Source: DAIOGN01 sp036745245 (GTDB lineage: Bacteria; Zixibacteria; MSB-5A5; JAUVRN01). From it: a stretch of 12,277 bases of DNA. The first letter of the stretch is position 1. The number at the start of each line of letters is the position of its first letter. Location of the stretch: the NCBI GenBank assembly GCA_036745245.1, contig DAIOGN010000101.1, forward strand, positions 1-12,277. Reading direction: 5' to 3'. Of this stretch, positions 7,485-12,277 are shown in pieces. A program made the translations under genes and the position numbers. The notes beneath the pieces were generated by a model. The model had not been told where the DNA came from, searched no databases, and worked only from the letters and a program-made list of their open reading frames with translations.

Positions 7485-8600
7485 CTAGGGGTAGGGTTCG
7501 AATTCGTTGCTGTCGCGCGTAAGGAGCTGCAGCAGTTTGCCGTGGACGAACAGCTTGTCGCGACCCACGGCCTCCTCATGCAGCACGCCTGCGTCCACAA
7601 GGTCTTTCAGGTAGCGCGAAGCCGCCTGCCGGCCCACCAACCCGCTCTCCACGAGATTTGAGATTCGGCAATACGGCTGCTCGAAGATGGCGTCAACCAA
7701 TTCGCGGCTGTAGATCTTTGGAAGTCGTTGTCGTACGTACGTGCCGGTATGGGCGACCAGCTCTCTGATCGCGGCGATCTTGACCGTGGTCCAGACGGCC
7801 GTCTCCTCCACGGCCCGCAACATGTACAACATCCAGGGCTCCCACGCGCCGCTGCGAGTCACGTCCAGCAGCAGTTTGTAGTACTCGGACTTGTGGCTGA
7901 TGATGAACCGGCTCAGGTACAGAATGGGCAACGGGAGGAGCTTCTGCTCCACCAGGAACAGGCTGTTGAGCACGCGTCCGGTGCGACCATTGCCGTCGGT
8001 GAATGGATGAATCGCCTCAAACTGATAATGTGCGGCCGCCATGCGCACCAGCGGATCCAGGGTGTGGTGGTCGTGAAGGAAGCGCTCCCAGTTGGCCAGC
8101 AGATCGCGAATGCGCTTTTCGGTATCGGGCGGTGTGTAAATCACCTGTCTGGTCGCGGAGTTGACAATGACTGTGCCGGTGTGCTTCCGCACCTGCATGG
8201 AGACTCCCTTGATACGACTGCACACGGCTTCGGCAGTGCGCGTGGAGAGCGGCTGGTTCGTCAGGGAGCCGTACACCTCCAAGAGTGCGTGACGATAGCG
8301 CAGCGCTTCCTTCGTATGCGGATCGGCGGTGCCCTCGATCTGCAGGTGCCTGAACAGTTTGTCCGCCGTGGTGACGATGTTCTCGATTTCGGAGCTGGCT
8401 TGCGCTTCCAGAAGCGGCAACGTGTTGATCAGCATTGCCGGATTGGGAATCAGCTCCGTCGCCTGTTTCAGTTCGGCCACGGCCGCTCGCGCCGTGATGC
8501 AGCGCTTCAGGACAGCCTTGGTCTCCAGCTCGACGGCCGGCGGCAAAGGAGGCAGGTCGTTGAACGGCTGGTTTGGTTGCCAGATGGCGTTTGGGCTCAT
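7485..8600 (-). CDS. Fic family protein (class II AMP-transferase) with C-terminal winged helix
   Basis: Fic enzymes transfer AMP (or another nucleotide moiety) from a nucleotide to a hydroxyl of a target protein. Numbering from the chosen ATG at 8600 (371 residues), the Fic core motif HPFTDGNGRTGR is at about 198-209, with the catalytic His at 198. The inhibitory helix motif SSEIEN, matching (S/T)xxxE(G/N), is at about 69-74, which makes this a self-inhibited class II Fic. The N-terminus (WQPNQPFNDLPPLPP) is typical of the COG3177 group. The C-terminal 75 residues look like a winged helix (RISNLVESGLVGRQAASRYL), so the protein may bind DNA. Upstream in-frame starts exist (ATG at 8627, GTG at 8657). 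The GTG lies within the -35 hexamer of the likely promoter, so it is unlikely. No clear Shine-Dalgarno precedes any of them. First of three co-directional genes. Confidence 0.92.
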   Translation of the reverse strand: MSPNAIWQPNQPFNDLPPLPPAVELETKAVLKRCITARAAVAELKQATELIPNPAMLINTLPLLEAQASSEIENIVTTADKLFRHLQIEGTADPHTKEALRYRHALLEVYGSLTNQPLSTRTAEAVCSRIKGVSMQVRKHTGTVIVNSATRQVIYTPPDTEKRIRDLLANWERFLHDHHTLDPLVRMAAAHYQFEAIHPFTDGNGRTGRVLNSLFLVEQKLLPLPILYLSRFIISHKSEYYKLLLDVTRSGAWEPWMLYMLRAVEETAVWTTVKIAAIRELVAHTGTYVRQRLPKIYSRELVDAIFEQPYCRISNLVESGLVGRQAASRYLKDLVDAGVLHEEAVGRDKLFVHGKLLQLLTRDSNEFEPYP

Positions 8601-8610
8601 GTCGTCGAAA

Positions 8611-8675
8611 GTCGCTTTGTGCGACATGTGTTCAGGATATGTCGCCGGGCGCGACACGTCAATGGAACATGTCGC
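8611..8675. promoter_or_regulatory. Operator-like array: two GTCGC-N5-GCGAC palindromes plus a half-site at 30-bp spacing
   Basis: GTCGC-TTTGT-GCGAC lies at 8611-8625, GTCGC-CGGGC-GCGAC at 8641-8655, and a lone GTCGC at 8671-8675. All three begin exactly 30 bp apart, about three helical turns, so they fall on one face of the DNA. The central palindrome fills the -35/-10 spacer of the fic promoter, the downstream one lies just after the expected transcription start, and the half-site is upstream of -35. Similarity between the two full units continues past the palindromes (AYGT, then GGA). This arrangement suits a repressor. The winged helix at the end of Fic is the obvious candidate binder, but that is inference. 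Confidence 0.6.
8634..8662 (-). promoter_or_regulatory. Sigma70-like promoter of fic
   Basis: On the - strand, TTGACG (8657-8662) and TATCCT (8634-8639) are separated by exactly 17 bp. Transcription should begin near 8627, which is also an in-frame ATG, so the message would be leaderless from there or have a leader of about 27 nt to the ATG at 8600. The spacer contains a palindrome (see the operator entry). Confidence 0.6.
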
Positions 8676-8748
8676 TAAAAGTCAGATTCGGCAACATATT
8701 GCCAGGCTTGAGGAAGCGTCTTCCATGTGGTGATCGCTCATTAAACCA

Positions 8749-8776
8749 TTGTCGTACAACGGCTTATTGCTATGAC
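8749..8776 (+). promoter_or_regulatory. Possible promoter for the dehydratase leader
   Basis: TTGTCG (8749-8754), 16 bp, then TATGAC (8771-8776). The match to sigma70 consensus is modest. If real, transcription would start near 8783 and the message would carry a leader of about 285 nt containing the three hairpins described next. Confidence 0.3.
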
Positions 8777-8795
8777 TAGGATGCGAAACCAGAAA

Positions 8796-8967
8796 GGGGG
8801 GCACCGGCGGTGACTCCCCCTACTAATGAGGGAAAGCCAACCAGGATCGCGGCCAGGCGATACCCAGACAGGGAACATTGCCGAGGCCGCTTTCTCTGTG
8901 ATCAACACCCTGGATTCGAGAGGCTTAACCGCTAGCAGTGACTCGGCCGCGTCAGCGAGAATCCTGG
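8796..8967 (+). other. Three consecutive strong hairpins: candidate structured leader RNA or unrecognised ncRNA
   Basis: The stretch 8680-9068 has no gene I can support but is rich in base-pairing. Hairpin 1 (8796-8820): GGGGG with CCCCC around CACC-GGC-GGTG. Hairpin 2 (8849-8890): GCGGCC with GGCCGC, then GGCGAT with ATTGCC (one G-U), then CCC-AGACA-GGG, giving 15 pairs in 42 nt, followed by TTTCTCT. Hairpin 3 (8909-8967): CC-T-GGATTC with GAATCC-T-GG, enclosing TGAC with GTCA. I do not recognise a known riboswitch or small-RNA consensus. Hairpin 2 with its weak T-rich tail could act as an attenuator or terminator in front of the dehydratase gene. The strand is assumed from that gene; the structures can be drawn on either strand. 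Confidence 0.4.
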
Positions 8968-9008
8968 CATTACACAGTCGAGGCCACCCGACCCGCCCGT
9001 GTTTAGGC

Positions 9009-9036
9009 TTGCTTTCACCACGCATAAGTCTATGTT
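9009..9036 (+). promoter_or_regulatory. Weak alternative promoter for the dehydratase gene
   Basis: TTGCTT (9009-9014), 16 bp, TATGTT (9031-9036), close to the gene and downstream of the hairpins. If this were the main promoter the hairpins would not be in the message. The hexamer matches are only partial. Confidence 0.25.
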
Positions 9037-9040
9037 GCAA

Positions 9041-9074
9041 TTTGAATTGTCACGTTTGAAGGGCACGTTTGAGG
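9041..9074 (+). repeat. Short tandem repeat spanning the Shine-Dalgarno and TTG start
   Basis: Two and a half copies of a 13-14 bp unit: TTTGAATTGTCACG (9041-9054), TTTGAAGGGCACG (9055-9067), TTTGAGG (9068-9074). The middle copy supplies the Shine-Dalgarno GAAGGG (9058-9063), and the third supplies the TTG start, 5 nt further on. Confidence 0.5.
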
Positions 9075-11399
9075 AATAGAACCGCAATTCACATCTGGCG
9101 CTGGGTAGCCGGGCGACCGCTCCTGGTGGTTCTGGACGCCGCCATCCTGTTCGGTGCCTTCTGGCTGGCCTACATGGCGCGCTTTACCGCCGCCGAGCGA
9201 CATGCCTTCGAGTCGGGCGCCTACCTGATACCCTCCCTTCTTATCTCACTTTTCTGGCTGGCCCTGCTTCTGGGCGTAGGCGTGTACCGCCGGCGTTCGC
9301 GCACCAACCCGTTCCAGGAAATCCTGCTGTCCACCAACGCGGTGTCCGTGGGCGTGCTCATCCTGGTGCTGGCCCTGGTGGACTGGAATAGCCCGCTCTC
9401 CGTAAATCGCACATCGGTTTTGGTGTACTGGTCAGCGTCCGTGGTGCTCATGGCCCTGTCGCGCTGGTGGTATTTCCGCAATTGGCCCGCCACGCTCGAC
9501 GTGGAGGATTCGCGCGCCATCCTGTCGGTGACCTTACGCAAACGCGCGCTCATCATCCTGGCCGACCTGGGGATGATCTCGCTGTCGTACTATCTGTCGT
9601 TTCTGCTCATCTCCGACTGGGCGATGTCACCCGACCAGGCATCCCGCTTCATCACTACACTGCCCCTGGTGCTGATCATCCGCTTCGGCGTGTTCTGCTA
9701 CTTCGGCATTTATTCCGGCATCTCGCGGTACGCTTCGATGAGCGATCTTGTGCGCATCGTCAAGGCCGTCACTGTGGGTACCGTGATCATGGTGCTGCCG
9801 CTCTTTTTCTTTCCGAGGCAGGGGTTCCCACGGTCGGTGTTCGTCATCGACTGGATGCTCATGCTGCTCATGCTGGGCGCCTCACGCCTCATGATCCGCG
9901 CCCTGCGCGAATTCTGGCCCGACAGCCATCCCACCGGCCGCCGCTCGCTGATTGTGGGCGCCAATGACGCCGGTGAAATGGTTCTGCGCGAACTGCGCAA
10001 GGAGCGCGCACGCGGCTACTACCCTGTGGGTGTGGTGGATGCAGATCCGGTGAAGTGGGGTTTGTCCATTCACGGTGTGCCTGTGCTGGGTACGCCCAAG
10101 GATCTCCCTCGCCTGGTGCGCGAGTACAACGTGGACGAAATCATCCTGGCACTGCCGGAAGCCACGGGCCCGGAAGTTCGCCAGATCGTGGAAGACTGCC
10201 GCCGTTTGGGCGTGGGCTTCAAGACGGTGCGCACGATCGGCGCCATGCTCTCGGCCAACCCCATGGCGCCACGCCTGCGCGATGTGCGCGTGGAAGACCT
10301 CATGCGCCGCCCGCCCGCGCAGCTCGACACGCCGGCCATCACCGAATGCCTCGCCGACAAGACCGTGCTGGTCACGGGTGCCGGCGGCACCATCGGCGCC
10401 GAACTGGTGCGGCAGCTCTTGCGCTACCCGGTGAAAAAGATCTACATGCTCGATCGCGCCGAGAACAGCCTGTTCGAACTGACCATGGACCTGTTCCTGG
10501 GCGACGAAGCCGGGCATTGCGAACCCGTCATTGCAGACATCACCGATACGGCGCAGATGGCCCGCTGGTGGGAGAAGTCGCGGCCACAGATTGTGTTCCA
10601 TGCGGCGGCTTACAAGCACGTGCCGCTCATGGAGGAGTTCCCGGCGGCTGCCATCCGCAACAACGTCACGGGCACGCGCATCCTCTGCGAACTGGCCGAT
10701 CGCTTCGGCACAGAGACCTTCGTGTTCGTCTCCACCGACAAGGTGGTGCACCCCACGTCCGTGATGGGCGCCTCCAAGCGCGTGGCCGAACTGTTCGTAC
10801 AGCACATGACACGCCAGAGTTCCACCGCGTTCATCACCGTTCGCTTCGGCAACGTGCTGGGCTCGGCAGGATCGGTGGTGCCGTTGTTCCTGCATCAGAT
10901 TTCACGCGGCGGTCCGGTGACGGTTACGCACCGCGACGCCACGCGCTACTTCATGACGGTGGAAGAGGCGGCGGGATTGGTGCTACAGGCCGCGGTGATC
11001 GGCCGCCCGGGCGACACGCTGCTTCTAAAGATGGGCGAACCGCTCAACATTCAGGCCCTGGCTGAAGATCTGATCATTCTGTCGGGATTCGTGCCCGGCG
11101 AAGACGTGCCCATTCGCTACATCGGGCTGCGTAAGGGGGAGAAGCTACACGAGGAACTGCGGCTGGCCGAAGAGCCGGTGGAAGAGACCGATCATCGGTC
11201 TATCGAGCGCGCGCTGGCCAAGCCGGTGTTGTCGCAGGCGCTGCTGGGCCCGCTTTCGCAGTTGTGTCAGGCCGCGGTCGAGGACGACAACGCCACCATC
11301 TACAGCCGGCTGGTGGAGCTTGTGCCGTCGTATCAGCAGCCGTCGCCCTCGACTATCGATGCTGCGCCTGTAGCAGTGCGCGTGGCGTCGCTGGACTAG
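9069..11399 (+). CDS. Membrane-bound nucleotide-sugar 4,6-dehydratase (WbpM/CapD/PglF type) with a doubled membrane module
   Basis: Likely converts UDP-GlcNAc or a similar NDP-sugar to a 4-keto-6-deoxy intermediate for surface polysaccharide or glycan synthesis, at the cytoplasmic face of the inner membrane. The start is TTG at 9069, with GAAGGG 5 nt upstream; an in-frame stop at 9057-9059 excludes anything earlier, and the first ATG is 35 codons in. Two membrane modules occur at about residues 17-138 and 158-282, the second being the usual one (RFGVFCYFGIYSGISRYAS, GFPRSV, DWMLMLLMLGASR). A CoA_binding_3-like Rossmann domain follows (IVGANDAGE, about 291-410). The SDR domain has the NAD motif TGAGGTIG (436-443) and STDKVVHPTSVMGASK (555-570), in which Met566 replaces the usual Tyr, as in the SMK triad described for WbpM. 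At 776 residues it is longer than the usual 600-670. The exact sugar is unknown. Confidence 0.93.
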   Translation: MRNRTAIHIWRWVAGRPLLVVLDAAILFGAFWLAYMARFTAAERHAFESGAYLIPSLLISLFWLALLLGVGVYRRRSRTNPFQEILLSTNAVSVGVLILVLALVDWNSPLSVNRTSVLVYWSASVVLMALSRWWYFRNWPATLDVEDSRAILSVTLRKRALIILADLGMISLSYYLSFLLISDWAMSPDQASRFITTLPLVLIIRFGVFCYFGIYSGISRYASMSDLVRIVKAVTVGTVIMVLPLFFFPRQGFPRSVFVIDWMLMLLMLGASRLMIRALREFWPDSHPTGRRSLIVGANDAGEMVLRELRKERARGYYPVGVVDADPVKWGLSIHGVPVLGTPKDLPRLVREYNVDEIILALPEATGPEVRQIVEDCRRLGVGFKTVRTIGAMLSANPMAPRLRDVRVEDLMRRPPAQLDTPAITECLADKTVLVTGAGGTIGAELVRQLLRYPVKKIYMLDRAENSLFELTMDLFLGDEAGHCEPVIADITDTAQMARWWEKSRPQIVFHAAAYKHVPLMEEFPAAAIRNNVTGTRILCELADRFGTETFVFVSTDKVVHPTSVMGASKRVAELFVQHMTRQSSTAFITVRFGNVLGSAGSVVPLFLHQISRGGPVTVTHRDATRYFMTVEEAAGLVLQAAVIGRPGDTLLLKMGEPLNIQALAEDLIILSGFVPGEDVPIRYIGLRKGEKLHEELRLAEEPVEETDHRSIERALAKPVLSQALLGPLSQLCQAAVEDDNATIYSRLVELVPSYQQPSPSTIDAAPVAVRVASLD

Positions 11400-11401
11400 C
11401 C

Positions 11402-11411
11402 GCGAATTCGC
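11402..11411. other. 10-bp palindrome in the convergent gap
   Basis: GCGAATTCGC is a perfect palindrome in the 20 bp between the dehydratase stop and the stop of the convergent gene. There is no T-run and no typical terminator. It may well be chance. Confidence 0.2.
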
Positions 11412-11419
11412 CCCGCGTT

Positions 11420-12277
11420 CTAATCTACCCTGAATCCCGCCAGCGCCACTTTTGTTTTGACGGCCACCAGGTCGTCGATCTTCGCCTCCAGAATGTAGTC
11501 TCCCTTCTTCAGCGACTTCGCCGGGATGCTGCCGGAGTGAAAGGTCCGGGTCTCGCTGGTCTCGAACGTCTGGTCTGTAAGAACCCGTTCTCGCTTACGC
11601 CTCCGCTCGTAAAGCGTGTACCGGATCCTGTAGCGGCACGTACCCTGGGGCGTGGGCTGAAGGCTGTACACTTCATGATAGAAATAGACGGGCTGGTTCC
11701 TGCCAAAGACGGCCTCCGGAACCGGGATGATCTGCTTGCCGTTGCGCACGAATGCCGTGCCGCCCTCGGGCGCATCACTGATGTAGGCCGCAATGACAAG
11801 CGCTGACAGGTCGAGCTCGACCCGCTCCGCGTAGGGCACCAGCCAGCCCTCGAGGGCCGCCGCCGCGTGGTGTGCCGAGTCTAAGGAGGTGACTTCTCCG
11901 CCGACGAAATAGTATCCGGCCGGCAACACGTGGCTGAAGCCGTTTTGAGCACTCAATCCACGGGGTGAGCCTTTGAATTGCTTCAGGGTCGACACGTGAT
12001 CCGACCAGATCGGCGCGAGCAGCCTGTCGCGAACGGTGATGGAGCCGGAGTACGCGAGCGAGTATTCGTCGCGGCCACTTGACTGCATCATGGCGGAGAC
12101 CGGGAAGGCGCTGGCAAAGTAGACGTCGTACTGTCCGTCCTCCCGGCGGAACGGGTACCACGCCAGGGCTAGGGACACCTCGCCGTGGCCGATCGGAGGA
12201 AGATAGGCGAGGCGTGCTGTATCCACCTCGTGAGTACGCTCTTCAAAATCAAAGAGCGGTTGGTAGTCGCCGTGGGC
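11420..12277 (-). CDS. C-terminal part of a GWxTD-like protein (5' partial)
   Basis: The frame is open to the right edge (the first codons seen read AHGDYQPLFDFEERTH), so the GTG at 12224-12226 need not be the start and at least 285 residues are present. The stop is TAG at 11420-11422. The visible part is beta-rich with no membrane segment. The order of an LDLSALVIAAYI strand, FVRNGKQIIPVPEAVFG, VYFYHEVYSL, a YRIRYTLYERR strand, then LKKGDYILEAKIDDL resembles the C-terminal half of GWxTD-domain proteins, which usually carry an N-terminal signal peptide and occur in Ignavibacteria, Gemmatimonadetes, Acidobacteria and several candidate phyla. The GWxTD motif itself would lie outside the window, so the assignment rests on the pattern of the C-terminal half. 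Function is unknown. It converges on the dehydratase gene with a 20-bp gap. Confidence 0.6.
   Translation of the reverse strand, partial: AHGDYQPLFDFEERTHEVDTARLAYLPPIGHGEVSLALAWYPFRREDGQYDVYFASAFPVSAMMQSSGRDEYSLAYSGSITVRDRLLAPIWSDHVSTLKQFKGSPRGLSAQNGFSHVLPAGYYFVGGEVTSLDSAHHAAAALEGWLVPYAERVELDLSALVIAAYISDAPEGGTAFVRNGKQIIPVPEAVFGRNQPVYFYHEVYSLQPTPQGTCRYRIRYTLYERRRKRERVLTDQTFETSETRTFHSGSIPAKSLKKGDYILEAKIDDLVAVKTKVALAGFRVD

Noticed and set aside
7728..8678. 316-residue forward frame opposite fic
   Set aside because: It lies antisense to the Fic core motif and winged helix, its composition is that of a shadow frame, and it has no domain.
8611..8698. CRISPR array from the 30-bp periodicity
   Set aside because: Only two full units and a half-site are present, identity is confined to the palindrome arms, there are no spacers, and there are no cas genes.
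8796..8967. Known riboswitch (c-di-GMP, cobalamin, molybdenum cofactor) or SRP/6S RNA
   Set aside because: The hairpins are real by base pairing, but I could not match the conserved loop sequences of any of these classes.
8741..9059. Two small frames (99 residues - strand, 77 residues + strand) in the gap before the dehydratase
   Set aside because: They have no ribosome site, motif or hydrophobic pattern, and they cross the hairpin structures. The region is better read as non-coding.
9882..10895. 337-residue reverse-strand frame within the dehydratase gene
   Set aside because: It is His/Arg/Gly-rich low-complexity sequence, antisense to the well-conserved Rossmann domains. Long antisense frames are expected in GC-rich genes.
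10055..11065. 336-residue forward frame within the dehydratase gene
   Set aside because: It is an Arg/His/Pro-rich out-of-frame shadow of the dehydratase, with no recognisable motif.

Overview
The window is about 12.3 kb of GC-rich bacterial DNA with dense coding, and it is cut through a gene at each end. There is no rRNA, tRNA, CRISPR array, phage gene or intact insertion sequence that I can see. The gene content points away from Proteobacteria and Firmicutes and towards a polysaccharide-degrading lineage of the FCB/PVC or candidate-phylum type. The clues are a secreted long GH38-family protein with appended CHB_HEX_C and PA14 domains, a WbpM/CapD-type membrane dehydratase, and a GWxTD-like protein. 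No phylogenetic marker is present, so the phylum is an inference.

Left block (1-6541, + strand): a sugar-uptake and glycan operon. It starts with the C-terminal 394 residues of a tandem-NBD sugar ABC ATPase (RbsA/XylG/MglA type). The ATPase overlaps by 4 bp an RbsC-like permease that carries an unusual extracytoplasmic insert of about 115 residues. After 37 bp and a strong Shine-Dalgarno comes a 1318-residue secreted GH38 alpha-mannosidase-like protein. In that protein the expected Asp nucleophile and metal ligand reads as Gly. No substrate-binding protein is in the window; it may lie just upstream.

Middle block (6612-8680, - strand): three co-directional genes, in transcription order a class II Fic AMP-transferase with a C-terminal winged helix, a receiver-like protein lacking the phosphorylation residues, and a GIY-YIG-type nuclease-like protein overlapping it by 8 bp. 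A sigma70-like promoter (TTGACG, 17 bp, TATCCT) precedes fic. A GTCGC-N5-GCGAC palindrome sits in its spacer, a second lies exactly 30 bp away, and a half-site lies 30 bp the other way. This looks like an autoregulatory operator array. A REP-like palindrome lies between fic and the receiver-like gene.

Right block (8680-12277): an intergenic region of about 400 bp holding three consecutive strong hairpins, probably a structured leader. It leads into a 776-residue membrane-bound nucleotide-sugar 4,6-dehydratase that appears to carry two copies of the usual four-helix membrane module. Twenty bases beyond its stop, and convergent with it, is the C-terminal part of a GWxTD-like protein that runs off the right edge.

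The points most worth a second look are the permease insert, the Asp-to-Gly change in the GH38 protein, the fic operator array, and the hairpin-rich leader of the dehydratase gene.
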